DNA from: Nakamurella silvestris
GTDB lineage: Bacteria; Actinomycetota; Actinomycetes; Mycobacteriales; Nakamurellaceae
Reading direction: 5' to 3'
Assembly: GCA_003576535.1 (NCBI GenBank)
Contig: QXCQ01000209.1
Location: 370 to 64,369, forward strand
Length of the DNA: 64,000 nucleotides
Under the pieces are notes generated by a model. The model searched no databases and had not been told where the DNA came from. It worked only from the letters and a program-made list of their open reading frames with translations. The translations under genes were made by a program, and so were the position numbers. Shown one piece after another: positions 14,768 to 24,528 of the stretch (positions within the stretch are counted from its first letter, which is position 1; each line of letters starts with the position of its first letter).

Positions 14768-16951
14768 TCAGACCGCGGCCTCTTCGGCGACGACCGGGAT
14801 CAGGCTGATCTTGCCGCGGGCGTCGATCTCGGCGATCTCGACCTGCAGCTTGTCGCCGACGTTGACGACGTCCTCGACCTTGGAGATCCGCTTGCCGGAG
14901 CCCAGCTTGGAGATGTGGACCAGACCGTCACGACCCGGGAGCAGGGAGACGAAGGCACCGAAGGCGGTGGTCTTGACGACCGTGCCCAGGAACCGCTCGC
15001 CGACCTTCGGCAGGGTCGGGTTCGCGATCGAGTTGATGATCGCGATGGCAGCCTCGGCCGCGTCGCCCGTGGCGGCGGACACGTAGACCGTGCCGTCGTC
15101 CTCGATGGCGATCTCGGCACCGGTCTGCTCGGTGATCGAGTTGATCATCTTGCCCTTCGGCCCGATGAGCTCGCCGATCTTGTCGACCGGGATCTTGAGG
15201 GAGGTGATCCGCGGGGCGAACTGGCTCATCTCGTCGGGCTCGTCGATCGCCTCGGTCATCACGTCGAGGATGGTCAGGCGAGCATCCTTGGCCTGGGACA
15301 GGGCACCGGCGAGGACATCGGAGGGGATGCCGTCGAGCTTGGTGTCCAGCTGCAGGGCGGTGACGAACTGGCGGGTGCCGGCGACCTTGAAGTCCATGTC
15401 GCCGAAGGCGTCCTCGGCTCCGAGGATGTCGGTCAGCGCTACGTACTCGGTCTTGCCGTCGACCTCGTCGGAGACGAGGCCCATGGCGATACCGGCGACC
15501 ATGCCCTTGAGCGGGACACCGGCGTTGAGCAGCGACATGGTCGAGGCACAGACCGAGCCCATCGAGGTGGAACCGTTGGAGGACAACGCTTCCGAGACCT
15601 GGCGGATGGCGTACGGGAACTCCTGCTTGGACGGCAGGACCGGCACCAACGCGCGCTCGGCCAGGGCGCCGTGACCGATCTCGCGACGCTTCGGCGAACC
15701 GACCCGACCGGTCTCACCGGTGGAGTACGGCGGGAAGTTGTAGTTGTGCATGTAGCGCTTGCGCGTCTCCGGGGAGAGCGTGTCGAGCTGCTGCTCCATC
15801 CGGAGCATGTTCAGCGTGGTGACACCCAGGATCTGGGTCTCGCCGCGCTCGAACAGGGCGGAGCCGTGCACGCGGGGCAGGTAGCCGACCTCGGCACCGA
15901 GGGTCCGGATGTCGCTCAGCCCACGGCCGTCGATCCGGATCTTCTCCTTGAGGATGCGCTGGCGAACAACCTTCTTGTTGACGCTGCGGAAGGCCGCGCC
16001 CAGCTCGGACTCCCGGCCGGCGAACTGCTCACCCAGGGCGGCGACCACGTCGGCCTTGATGGCGTCCAGGGCGGCCTCGCGCTCGGCCTTGTGCAGGATG
16101 GTGAACGCCTCGGCGACCTTGGCTGCCGAGACCTCGTAGACGGCGTCGAAGGCATCGGCGGCGTACGGCGGGAACAGCTTGAAGTCGCCGGTGGGCTTGG
16201 ACGCCTGGGCGGCCAGCTCGTTCTGCGCCTTGCACAGCTGGGCCAGGAACGGCTTGGCCGCTTCCAGACCCTGGGCGACGATCTCCTCGGTCGGCGCGGT
16301 GGCGCCGTTGCCGATGAGCTCGAGAGCCTTCTCGGTGGCCTCGGCCTCGACCATCATGATGGCAACGTCATCACCGGAGACACGGCCGGCGACGACCATG
16401 TCGAAGACGGCGTCCTCGAGCTGGGAGTGGGTCGGGAACGCGACCCACTGGCTGCCGATGAGGGCGACACGCACACCGGCGACCGGGCCGGAGAACGGCA
16501 GGCCGGCGATCTGGGTGGAGGCGGAGGCGGCGTTGATGGCCAGGACGTCGTACAGCACGTCCGGGTTCAGGGCCATGACGGTGATGACGACCTGGATCTC
16601 GTTGCGGAGTCCGTCGGCGAAGGACGGGCGCAGCGGCCGGTCGATCAGGCGGCAGGTCAGGATGGCGTCCTCGGACGGACGGCCTTCACGGCGGAAGAAC
16701 GATCCCGGGATCCGGCCGGCGGCGTACATACGCTCTTCGACGTCGATCGTCAGCGGGAAGAAGTCGAACTGGTCCTTCGGGTGCTTGCCGGCGCTGGTGG
16801 CGCTCAGCAGCATGGTGTCCTCGTCGAGGTACGCAACGACGGCGCCGGCGGCCTGCTTGGCCAGCCGACCGGTCTCGAAGCGGATGGTGCGGGTGCCGAA
16901 CGAACCGTTGTCGATAACAGCGGTTGCGCTCAAAGCATCGGGGTCAGACAT
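14768..16951 (-). CDS. pnp: Polyribonucleotide nucleotidyltransferase (PNPase)
   Basis: 727 residues from the ATG at 16951 (MSDPDALSA), which has an AAGAGGAG site; an ATG 27 nt upstream lacks one. Two RNase PH domains ('[20 protein letters not shown]', and the second core with '[20 protein letters not shown]') are followed by a KH domain ('[20 protein letters not shown]') and an S1 domain at the C-terminus ('[19 protein letters not shown]'). It degrades RNA 3' to 5' by phosphorolysis and in actinobacteria also takes part in guanosine pentaphosphate metabolism. It is preceded by a repeat-filled leader behind rpsO. Confidence 0.98.
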   Translation of the reverse strand: MSDPDALSATAVIDNGSFGTRTIRFETGRLAKQAAGAVVAYLDEDTMLLSATSAGKHPKDQFDFFPLTIDVEERMYAAGRIPGSFFRREGRPSEDAILTCRLIDRPLRPSFADGLRNEIQVVITVMALNPDVLYDVLAINAASASTQIAGLPFSGPVAGVRVALIGSQWVAFPTHSQLEDAVFDMVVAGRVSGDDVAIMMVEAEATEKALELIGNGATAPTEEIVAQGLEAAKPFLAQLCKAQNELAAQASKPTGDFKLFPPYAADAFDAVYEVSAAKVAEAFTILHKAEREAALDAIKADVVAALGEQFAGRESELGAAFRSVNKKVVRQRILKEKIRIDGRGLSDIRTLGAEVGYLPRVHGSALFERGETQILGVTTLNMLRMEQQLDTLSPETRKRYMHNYNFPPYSTGETGRVGSPKRREIGHGALAERALVPVLPSKQEFPYAIRQVSEALSSNGSTSMGSVCASTMSLLNAGVPLKGMVAGIAMGLVSDEVDGKTEYVALTDILGAEDAFGDMDFKVAGTRQFVTALQLDTKLDGIPSDVLAGALSQAKDARLTILDVMTEAIDEPDEMSQFAPRITSLKIPVDKIGELIGPKGKMINSITEQTGAEIAIEDDGTVYVSAATGDAAEAAIAIINSIANPTLPKVGERFLGTVVKTTAFGAFVSLLPGRDGLVHISKLGSGKRISKVEDVVNVGDKLQVEIAEIDARGKISLIPVVAEEAAV

Positions 16952-17042
16952 GAAACTCCTCTTTGTTGGGTGGGCCACCCTGGCCCCTGCATCCGGTACC
17001 TGCTCAGATTTCAGACGCGGTACCGATCGTCGATCGAAGCCG

Positions 17043-17062
17043 CCGGAGGGTTCACCCTCCGG
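17043..17062. promoter_or_regulatory. Perfect hairpin in the pnp leader
   Basis: CCGGAGGG (17043-17050) and CCCTCCGG (17055-17062) form a perfect 8-bp stem with a TTCA loop, 92 nt upstream of the pnp start. Without a T-run it is more likely an mRNA structure than a terminator. In other bacteria, hairpins in the pnp leader are cut by RNase III for autoregulation; this role is an analogy only. Confidence 0.4.
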
Positions 17063-17167
17063 GAGCCACTACCGAGGACCGGCCGCCCGAGACCTGGTGC
17101 CGGACTCATAGCTGGATGGCAGTTCTTGTGCTGATGCACATGTTCTGGTGCTGGTGGTTCTGGTCAT

Positions 17168-17382
17168 GCGTACTGCGGTGGTGCGGTCCTGCTGTTTTTC
17201 GTAGAACAGTGGTGCGTACTGCGGTGGTGCTGTACTGCGGTGGTGCTGTCCTGCTGTTTTTCGTAAAACCGTGGTGCGTACAGCAGTGGTCCTGTACTGC
17301 GGTGGTGCTGTACTGCTGTTTTTCGTAAAACCGTGGTGCGTACTGCGGTGGTGCTGTACTGCTGTTTTCGTAAAACCGTGGT
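17168..17382. repeat. Nested minisatellite in the rpsO-pnp gap
   Basis: There are four units of 46, 62, 62 and 45 bp (17168-17213, 17214-17275, 17276-17337, 17338-17382). Each starts GCGTAC and ends CGTGGT or AGTGGT. The two long units carry one extra copy of a 16-bp subunit (GTACTGCGGTGGTGCT). Each unit contains a small GTTTT-TCGT-AAAAC hairpin (one altered, one shortened). The rest of the 496-bp gap (16952-17447) holds a leader hairpin and the rpsO terminator. No convincing gene lies in it. Confidence 0.85.
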
Positions 17383-17404
17383 GCGTACAGCGGGTCATGC
17401 GCGC

Positions 17405-17437
17405 AAGAGGGAGGCCCGGATTCCGAGCCTCCCTCTT
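17405..17437 (-). terminator. Terminator hairpin behind rpsO
   Basis: AAGAGGGAGGC (17405-17415) pairs perfectly with GCCTCCCTCTT (17427-17437), an 11-bp stem with an 11-nt loop, starting 11 nt past the rpsO stop. There is no long U-run on the minus strand. It would end or slow the rpsO transcript before the minisatellite and pnp. Confidence 0.6.
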
Positions 17438-17447
17438 CACGGTCAGA

Positions 17448-17717
17448 CTAGCGACGCAGTCCGAGACGCTCGATCAACGAGCGGTAACGGGCGATGTCGA
17501 CGTTCTGCAGGTAACGCAGCAGGCGGCGACGCTTGCCGACGAGACCCAGCAGGCCACGACGGGTGTGGTGATCGTGCTTGTGCTCCTTGAGGTGCGCGGT
17601 GAGATCCGCGATCCGCTTGGTGAGCATGGCGACCTGGGCCTCGGCGGACCCGGTGTCGGTGTCATGCAGGCCGTACTCGGCCAGGATGACCTTCTTCTCT
17701 TCTACTGACAACGCCAC
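17448..17717 (-). CDS. rpsO: 30S ribosomal protein S15
   Basis: An 89-residue protein of the exact family length. It has the S15 signatures '[20 protein letters not shown]' and '[20 protein letters not shown]'. S15 binds 16S rRNA early in assembly of the platform of the small subunit. rpsO followed by pnp is a conserved bacterial arrangement. Here the two are separated by an unusually long, repeat-filled gap. Confidence 0.98.
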   Translation of the reverse strand: MALSVEEKKVILAEYGLHDTDTGSAEAQVAMLTKRIADLTAHLKEHKHDHHTRRGLLGLVGKRRRLLRYLQNVDIARYRSLIERLGLRR

Positions 17718-17963
17718 AGCTGTTGACTCCTTGTAGTTCTGTCACGTGCACTTCCCGCACCGGACGGAATCGCCGGGGGGCAGACGGTAGCGGCCGCCAC
17801 GGACTGCAGCCGAACCCAAGGAACTACTTTACCAGCAGATCAGCGCCTGGCCCGGCAGAGGAAACGCCGGGCGCATGTCACATCCGGGCCCGCCGGCACC
17901 GCACACCCGCAACGCAGGCATGTGGCGATTTCAGGTGATGAGGGTGCACCCGGCGGGACGGGC

Positions 17964-18896
17964 TCAGCTGCCGGGGCCCAGCAGGGCGCGGGTGCGGGCC
18001 ACGTCACGGTCGATCTCGGCGAGCATCTCCTCGACCTTGTCGTACTTGACCATCGGCCGGAGCCGTTCGACGAAGTCCAGGGCGACCCGGCGACCGTAGA
18101 AATTGCCGCCGTCCTGCAGGACGAAGGCCTCGACCCGCCGTTCCTTGCCCTCGAAGGTCGGGTTGGTCCCGATCGACACCGCGGCCGGGAGCCGCTTGTT
18201 GCCCAGGACGAACCAGGCGGCGTACACACCGTCGGCCGGGATGGCCGAGTGCGGGGCGGCATCGAGGTTGGCGGTCGGGAAACCCAGTCCGGACCCGCGA
18301 CCGTCCCCGTGGACCACCACACCCTCGACCCGGTGCTCGCGTCCGAGGGCCAGACCGGCGGCGGCCACGTCACCGGCGTCGACACAGGCCCGGACGTAGG
18401 TGGAGGAGATCTTCAACTGCCCTTCGGCGAGCAGCGGCACCCCTTCGACCGCGAACCCCCACTGGTCACCCAGCTGGGAGAGGAGTTCGACCGTGCCGGC
18501 ACCCTTGTGACCGAAGCGGAAGTCCTCCCCCACCACCACGGCGGCCACGTGCAGCCGGTCGATGAGCACCTCGTGCACGTAGGCGGTCGGCTCGGTGGAG
18601 GCGAAGGCGCGGTTGAACGGGACGACGCAGAAGGCGTCGATGCCGAGTTCCTCGACGATCTCGGCCCGGTGCTTCAGGCTGGTGAGCTCGGCCGGGCGCA
18701 TGCCAGGACGCACCACCTCGGCCGGGTGCGGGTCGAAGGTCATCAGCACCGAGGGCAGGCCGAGTTCCTTCGCCGTGGCCACGGCCCGGCGGATGATGAG
18801 CTGATGTCCGCGGTGCACCCCGTCGAACACACCGATGGTCAGCACGCACCGACCCCAGCCGGACGGAATGCTGTCCAGACCACGCCACCGCTGCAC
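17964..18896 (-). CDS. ribF: Bifunctional riboflavin kinase / FAD synthetase
   Basis: 310 residues from the GTG at 18896 ('VQRWRGLDSIP'), chosen because GAGGGAG lies 8 nt before it and homologues begin this way; a longer frame upstream is uncoupled from any ribosome site. The N-terminal nucleotidyltransferase domain shows 'TIGVFDGVHRGHQ' and the C-terminal flavokinase shows 'GDGRGSGLGFPTANL' and 'PADGVYAAWF'. It makes FMN and FAD from riboflavin in the cytoplasm. The 246-nt gap to rpsO holds only a GCCGGG/CCCGGC hairpin near 17852-17872. Confidence 0.96.
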   Translation of the reverse strand: MQRWRGLDSIPSGWGRCVLTIGVFDGVHRGHQLIIRRAVATAKELGLPSVLMTFDPHPAEVVRPGMRPAELTSLKHRAEIVEELGIDAFCVVPFNRAFASTEPTAYVHEVLIDRLHVAAVVVGEDFRFGHKGAGTVELLSQLGDQWGFAVEGVPLLAEGQLKISSTYVRACVDAGDVAAAGLALGREHRVEGVVVHGDGRGSGLGFPTANLDAAPHSAIPADGVYAAWFVLGNKRLPAAVSIGTNPTFEGKERRVEAFVLQDGGNFYGRRVALDFVERLRPMVKYDKVEEMLAEIDRDVARTRALLGPGS

Positions 18897-19073
18897 CGCG
18901 TCAACTCCCTCGTAGAACTTCTCTTCCTGACGGAGTCCAGCTTGCCACGCCCACACTTTCACCGATGACCGCACCGGCACACCCACCGCTCCCGGGTGGC
19001 GGTTCACCGGACCGGACGGACCGGCGAACCACCACCAGCAGCCGCAGCCGCGGCCGCAGAGCGGTCACAGGCC

Positions 19074-21878
19074 CTACTGGGAATCGAGGACCTTGATCGT
19101 GCTGGTCGACGTAGCGCGGGTGGCGGCGGTGAGTCCGTAGGCGGCGATGCGCACGGTGACGGCCTCGGTGCCCTCCTTGACATGATCCCGCAAGGTCGGG
19201 ATCGACACGACAGCGCTGCGTCCGCCGGCCGGAACGGAGACGTAGAGCCCGACGCCGAGCTGGGCCAGGGTCTTCTTCCTGTCGTCCACGAAGGTGTACC
19301 GCTGAAGCCAGGAGAGCGGAACATCTGCGCCGGTCAGGTTGCGGCCGGGGCCGCGGACGACGGTGGCGATCACGGAGACGTCGTAGTCGGTCCCGTGGCT
19401 GAGCGAGACCCGCCATTGCGCCGGGCTGCCCTCGGACACCGTGGTGCGCACCCGGGTGATGGTGATCTTCGGTGACGGGTCGTCGTCGAGCACGACCAGC
19501 TCCCCCAGGTACCGGTCGGTGATGACGTTGGTGGACGTCCCCGCCAGCACCATCGTCGTCAGCCGATCCGGGCTGTCGAGCCGGTTGGCCTGGTAACCCA
19601 CCGGGATCGTTCCCGTCTGTTGGCCCGGGGCGAGGTCGATGGTCAGCGCACGTTCACTGCCCGGGATCTGCCCGACGGTGAGGACACGGAAGCGACCGGG
19701 CCGGTCCATCGGACGGGACAACCGGAACGGCACCCGCGCGATGGTGGTTCCGGGGGCGTTGCCCTCCTGCACCGTCAGCGAACCGATCGACAGGACGGGC
19801 AGCCGTACCGCCGGGACGGCAGGAAGGGTGCCCGCACTCGACGACAGGTCGGCGATCCAGAGCTGCCCACGGGTGCTGGTGCCGACCACCTCGACGTCGC
19901 GGATGTTGGCCAGGTCCACCCCGGTGGAGGACCGCGGGTCGACCCTGACGGTCTGGGCCCACAGCTTGGTGACCTGATCCCAGCTGTCGCGTGGGGAGGT
20001 GGGCAGGGCGGTGAGGGTGCTGCCGCCGTCGGGCGTGAGCACCACGGAACGACCGGCCGTATCGGTGAGGCGGATGTTGATCCCCGCCGGTCCACGCCGG
20101 AAGTCGACGACGGTGCGCAGGTCCAGGACCCGCCCGCTCAGGTCCAGCGGTGCCGTCAGCTGGAGGCCGGCGGCCTGACCACGGGCCGCCCAGCTGACCT
20201 GCCAGAACTGTCGCGTCGCGGCGGGCTCCCCACCGATGCCCGGCCAATGCGGTGTGATGACGCCCGAGAGCTCGGAGCCGCAGGCGTCGGGACGGTAGTC
20301 GTCGGAGGTGACGCCGGTGCAGAAGGTGCTGTCGGCGCCGCTGGCCAAGGTCAGCGTCGTGTCCTGGCCGGGGCGACGCAGGTCCCGGTCTCCGCCCAAC
20401 GCGTGGGTGTGCACGACCGCGCTGCCCGCGGAGCGCACCGACACACGGGAGCCGTCGAACATCGGCAGCAGCGAGGAGGTCGTCGCGGGCCGGGTGAACA
20501 CCGAGACGGCACCGGCGATGTAGGTGAGACCGACCGCGCGCTGGCCCTTCGCGGTGAGGCGGTCCGGGTTCTTCTTCCCGCACGGTGCCGCTGGGTCGCC
20601 GTACCAGTCGTCGTTCGACGGGGCCTCGCTGAGCCCGGGTGTCCACTCGGTGTTGAAGAAGTTGTGATTGGCACCCATGACGAGCACCGAGCTCTTCAGC
20701 GAGTTGTCGCCGGAACTCAGGTCCCGGGAGATGTCGGTGTAGTCCTGCCCCTGCAGGTCGCTCACGTCACCGTCGCAGTAGGGCAGCAGGGTGACGGTCG
20801 GCACGTGCGGGGCGGTCTGGCGGGCGAAGTCGGTCGGTGCGACGAGGACCTGGCCGACGATGCGGTACGGGGCGGTCAACGGGATACGGATCGCGGCCCG
20901 GTCGACACCCTCACCACCCCGGCTGTGACCGACGAGGACGACCCGACTCAGATCCACCTGGTGGTCGGCGGCGATCGTCGTCCAGTAGTCCAGATGTTTC
21001 GCAATGATCGTCGCGCGGGCCGAGGCTCCGCCGTCCATCAGTTCGCCGTCCTGGGCGTTGATGCCGTTCACCCGGATCGAGACCGTGGTGAAACCCTGTG
21101 AGGCGAGGGTCTTCTGGACGTACCGGTAGCCCAGCTGGCTGGGCACCTCACGCATCCCGCCGCTGCACGGCCAGTCACCGTTGCCGCCGTCACCTTCCAC
21201 CGCTTGGTAGCAGTAGTTGTGGCGGCCGTGCAGGAACACCACCAGTGGTCGTGGACCGGTCGCAGCGGTGGCGACCGGTTCCACCACGTGGCCGACCATC
21301 TCGATCGGCTGCCGCATACCGGCGACCTTCACCGAGGAGCGCACGTAGTCGCTGCTGACCGTGGCGTACGGCCCGGCCTTCCCCGGATCGGCGTCGAGCA
21401 TGGGCGTCTCGGTGACGGACTGCCCGACGAACTCACGGGTGGTGGTTCGCGACACCGGCGGCGTGGTGCGGTCCAGCCTGGCGTTGGACAGGACGACCCC
21501 CAGCTGCGCCGGGTCCGGCTGCACGGACGACACGGCAATTGCCGTCACGGTCCGGCCGCGGGTTGTCGACACGCCGATCGCCACACCGGCGGCGTCGACG
21601 ATCTCGGGGCGGTCGGACCGCACCGGCAATGCCTGCGGCGACGTCCAGCTCACCTGCCAGCGGCCGGCACCCAACCGGGTGACCTCCCAGCTGCCCCGGG
21701 CCCGGGTGGTCGAGGGAACTGCCGACGCCGACGGCTCAGCAGCAACGGAGGTGGATCCCGCGGCACGGGCAGGCGCGGTGGGCACCGGTGGCCCCGATGC
21801 GTTCGCCACCGGTACGGCGAACAACCCACAGGTGACAACAAGGACGCCGACAAGACTGCGACGCAGACGACTGAACAA
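19074..21878 (-). CDS. Large secreted alpha/beta-hydrolase with C-terminal beta domains
   Basis: A 934-residue protein with a clear signal peptide ('LVGVLVVTCGLFAVPVANAS'). The catalytic domain has the oxyanion segment 'VVFLHGRHNYCYQ', the nucleophile elbow GHSRGGEG, a candidate Asp in 'YCDGDVSDLQGQD' and a candidate His in 'MGANHNFFNTEW', as in chlorophyllase/PET-hydrolase-like esterases. After about residue 690 come two Calx-beta-like modules ('LTVQEGNAPGTTIARVPFRL' and 'VRTTVSEGSPAQWRVSL'). It is probably an extracellular esterase or lipase; the substrate is unknown. It interrupts the ribF-truB backbone and is about twice the size of ordinary family members. Confidence 0.82.
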   Translation of the reverse strand: MFSRLRRSLVGVLVVTCGLFAVPVANASGPPVPTAPARAAGSTSVAAEPSASAVPSTTRARGSWEVTRLGAGRWQVSWTSPQALPVRSDRPEIVDAAGVAIGVSTTRGRTVTAIAVSSVQPDPAQLGVVLSNARLDRTTPPVSRTTTREFVGQSVTETPMLDADPGKAGPYATVSSDYVRSSVKVAGMRQPIEMVGHVVEPVATAATGPRPLVVFLHGRHNYCYQAVEGDGGNGDWPCSGGMREVPSQLGYRYVQKTLASQGFTTVSIRVNGINAQDGELMDGGASARATIIAKHLDYWTTIAADHQVDLSRVVLVGHSRGGEGVDRAAIRIPLTAPYRIVGQVLVAPTDFARQTAPHVPTVTLLPYCDGDVSDLQGQDYTDISRDLSSGDNSLKSSVLVMGANHNFFNTEWTPGLSEAPSNDDWYGDPAAPCGKKNPDRLTAKGQRAVGLTYIAGAVSVFTRPATTSSLLPMFDGSRVSVRSAGSAVVHTHALGGDRDLRRPGQDTTLTLASGADSTFCTGVTSDDYRPDACGSELSGVITPHWPGIGGEPAATRQFWQVSWAARGQAAGLQLTAPLDLSGRVLDLRTVVDFRRGPAGINIRLTDTAGRSVVLTPDGGSTLTALPTSPRDSWDQVTKLWAQTVRVDPRSSTGVDLANIRDVEVVGTSTRGQLWIADLSSSAGTLPAVPAVRLPVLSIGSLTVQEGNAPGTTIARVPFRLSRPMDRPGRFRVLTVGQIPGSERALTIDLAPGQQTGTIPVGYQANRLDSPDRLTTMVLAGTSTNVITDRYLGELVVLDDDPSPKITITRVRTTVSEGSPAQWRVSLSHGTDYDVSVIATVVRGPGRNLTGADVPLSWLQRYTFVDDRKKTLAQLGVGLYVSVPAGGRSAVVSIPTLRDHVKEGTEAVTVRIAAYGLTAATRATSTSTIKVLDSQ

Positions 21879-22146
21879 ACTGAACCCCCCACAACGGTGC
21901 GGGCCGACATCGGCCCTGCGGAACCGTCAGTATCCCGCACACGTCCCGCACGCAGGCGATTCGCTGGTCAATTCACCGGATGTTCGCTCGATCGATGGTG
22001 CGAACCCCCGATCGGCGGCACACCGGCGGCCTTCTCGCGGTGCGGGAGCTCGGTCGCCCGAAACCGATCTCGGCCGCCACCACTTCGGTAACGGTGACGG
22101 TGCGTACCTCATGGTCTTGCCGGCCACGTGCACCTGATCCCCGGGG

Positions 22147-24264
22147 TCAGAACGGTGCCGGGTCGTCGTAGTACTCGCGGTGTTGCCGGCTGATGCTGAC
22201 CTGCGGCACGATCTGCGGCACGGCGGGGATGCAGCCGTCGAGGGCGTCGGGGCCATGGAGATACTCGGCGATTTGGTGGATGAAGTCCCGTTCGAACTCC
22301 TGGTGCTGGAGGTACCGGTCGCGGGCGTCGACGGCCTGTGCCGTTCGGTCGTCGAACCAGTCCTGGACCTGGGTGGTTTTGTCGGGTTTGCCGATGCTGC
22401 AGGAAGTCTCGTCGCTGCCGACCTCACCCGTGTCGGCCGCCCACTCCGCCCGGTCGAACCGGACGACAGCGAACCCGGCGCTGTGCCAGGCGGCTGTGCG
22501 GGCATCCTCGGCGGCGGAGATCTTCGCCGGGTAGCCGACCTCAGGTGTGCGGTGGGTGGTGGACATGGTGGGTTCCCAGAGCGCGACGGGCGACCGGGCA
22601 TGGCTGCGCCCCAGCGGTGTGACCCACCGGAACGTGCCGTCTTCTTCTCGGCTCAGGGCGAATCCGCCGCCGTCCTTGGCCCGGTGATGATGGTGGCACG
22701 GTGAACCCAGATTGGCTGCGGACGTGCTTCCGCCCTGGTCCTGGCCGGGGTGGAACGGGACGACGTGGTCGAGCTGCCCACGCCAGGCAGGCTGGGAACA
22801 CCCGGGCATCACACAGGTTTGATCCCTGGTCACCACATGGTCGCGGAGCGCAGGTGGCGGTTCGTATCTCGTGCGCCCGTAGTCCAGCAGAACCCCGGTG
22901 ACCGGGTCGCACACCAACCTGCGCAGGACGGCGTCGGCGGCGACAGTTCGTGCCTGGTCGGCGGTGATCGCCCCGTAGCCCACCAGCTCGCACGGGTCAT
23001 CCCCACCGACGGTGGCGGCGAGTGGCATCAAGATCTGGACTTCGGGTTTGCGGCCCTGCCGGGTGGGCAGCGGCACCGCCCGGTATTCGCCGGACACCAG
23101 CACGTCCTTGCACAGGTCGGTGAGGCAGTCGACCCGGCGAGCAGCCAGCGTGCGCTCCTCACCGGGTGTTCTCGCCTGATCGGCCAAGGCGGTCAATGTT
23201 TCCCAGATCGCCGCCACATCCAACGCCGAGGTGTGAATATGCAGGTGGGCCATGCCGTCGTCGCCGGCGGACCTGGAGATCCCGCGAAGTTCCATTGATT
23301 TCCGGTGGCGGGCTTTCGCCCCGGACGGATCGTGTCGGATGATCGACCTGCGGCACCGGTCCTGAAGGCCCCGCACCGTAAAACGACATGCGTCCTCGTC
23401 GAGGGCAACACCGAGAACGTCGGCTTCCACGAGTTGCGCGACTTCGTCGTCGACAGTCCGAGTGGCACGATCCATCGCCCTGGCCTTCTCGAACGACACC
23501 ACACCCCGCTCCAAGGCCGAGAGCGTGTTCGGCAACACCCGGGAGAGCCGTTCGGCTTCGTGGATCAGGTAATTCGCTTCGCTGTCCGACATCCCCAACG
23601 CCAAACCGACTTCGGCCGGGAGGAACTCGTGCACACCCACGTAGCTCCCGGACAAGGCAGCGATGTCGGTGACGTTCTGTGCCTGCAACCAGGAGATCAG
23701 TTTCCGCCGGGCCACCACCGAATCCAGAACGACGTTGCCCCAGAACTCCCCAGCACCCCGCCAGGTCGCACCTTCGGACACCGCGCAGGTCTGCGGGCGG
23801 GCCTGCACATGTGCCGCCAACTCCGCGCCAGGACCGATCGCGGAGAGTTCTTCCAACCGGGAAGCCCACGCGGCAAGTTCCACGGCAGCAGCCCCGGCCG
23901 CAGGGCACGTTGCTGCCGGCACCGCTCCCACCGGACCGAACACCGCGGGTGACACCCGTGATGCCGGTGATGCGGGTGACACCCGTGATGCCGAATCCCG
24001 CGCCGCCGAATTCCGCGTTGCCGAGGCGGCCGACACCAGGATGTTCCCATCAGCCAGGAAATGTCGCCGCGCCCGCAACCAGGAATCTCGACCGCCACCT
24101 GACGCGGCTTCCACCACCGCCGCCCGGCGACGCCACTCCTCCACCGTCACAGCAGGGGTGACCAGCAGCACCCGGGCCGGATCGGTCACCGCAGGGGCAG
24201 CCCGATGATCGGGTGCGCCGAACAGCGCCACCCGACTATCACGGAAGATCCCACCCCTGTACAT
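22147..24264 (-). CDS. DUF222 / HNH endonuclease-domain protein (13E12 repeat type)
   Basis: A 705-residue protein. A long DUF222 region (about 150-450) precedes an HNH domain ('VVTRDQTCVMPGCSQPAWRG', 'QLDHVVPFHPG', 'LGSPCHHHHRAKDGGGF') with the Cys pair and His residues of the zinc/catalytic ββα-metal fold. Such proteins are abundant and multi-copy in actinobacteria; their role is unknown, and nuclease or domesticated-element functions are proposed. Around residue 85-100 sits a low-complexity stretch (repeated R(V/D)SPAS / SRVSPA), encoded near 23940-24000. A 7-bp inverted repeat overlaps its likely promoter. It may have entered the truB-ribF region by transfer. Confidence 0.88.
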   Translation of the reverse strand: MYRGGIFRDSRVALFGAPDHRAAPAVTDPARVLLVTPAVTVEEWRRRAAVVEAASGGGRDSWLRARRHFLADGNILVSAASATRNSAARDSASRVSPASPASRVSPAVFGPVGAVPAATCPAAGAAAVELAAWASRLEELSAIGPGAELAAHVQARPQTCAVSEGATWRGAGEFWGNVVLDSVVARRKLISWLQAQNVTDIAALSGSYVGVHEFLPAEVGLALGMSDSEANYLIHEAERLSRVLPNTLSALERGVVSFEKARAMDRATRTVDDEVAQLVEADVLGVALDEDACRFTVRGLQDRCRRSIIRHDPSGAKARHRKSMELRGISRSAGDDGMAHLHIHTSALDVAAIWETLTALADQARTPGEERTLAARRVDCLTDLCKDVLVSGEYRAVPLPTRQGRKPEVQILMPLAATVGGDDPCELVGYGAITADQARTVAADAVLRRLVCDPVTGVLLDYGRTRYEPPPALRDHVVTRDQTCVMPGCSQPAWRGQLDHVVPFHPGQDQGGSTSAANLGSPCHHHHRAKDGGGFALSREEDGTFRWVTPLGRSHARSPVALWEPTMSTTHRTPEVGYPAKISAAEDARTAAWHSAGFAVVRFDRAEWAADTGEVGSDETSCSIGKPDKTTQVQDWFDDRTAQAVDARDRYLQHQEFERDFIHQIAEYLHGPDALDGCIPAVPQIVPQVSISRQHREYYDDPAPF

Positions 24265-24279
24265 GCACTTAGAGTACCA

Positions 24280-24303
24280 GGACTAGAACATCTATACTAG
24301 TCC
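24280..24303. promoter_or_regulatory. Inverted repeat over the likely promoter of the DUF222/HNH gene
   Basis: GGACTAG (24280-24286) and CTAGTCC (24297-24303) form a perfect 7-bp inverted repeat with a 10-nt AT-rich spacer. It contains the best -10-like box on the minus strand (TATAGA). It lies 16 nt upstream of the ATG at 24264. No regulator gene is adjacent. The rest of the 264-bp gap up to the truB stop shows nothing clear. Confidence 0.5.
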
Positions 24304-24528
24304 CGACCAGCGCTTTTCCGCAGGTTGCGCCGGGCACCACACTCCTGGCGGCCCGCCGCCGGTTTGCCGGTGGCGGAGCCGCAGACCGAGCCGCCGGTCG
24401 GCCGCACTGACTGATCCCGGCAGGAACCGTCCCCGTCCTCAGCCATCTGTGGACCCGACCCCGCGCGAATCCGCCGGCCAGGCACCTGACCCCATCACCG
24501 GGAGACCCCTCTGTCCTCGGTTCTCCGG

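Noticed and set aside
14726-17134. An 802-codon open frame on the plus strand antisense to pnp
   Set aside because: It is a high-GC shadow of the pnp reading frame, with Gly/Asp/Arg-rich protein of no family character and no ribosome site.
17168-17382. Possible CRISPR array between rpsO and pnp
   Set aside because: Units are directly adjacent with no unique spacers, lengths vary by a 16-bp subunit, and no cas genes are near.
17069-17440. A 123-codon open frame through the minisatellite on the minus strand
   Set aside because: Its protein is only the translation of the repeat units and it covers two hairpins; no start signal is convincing.
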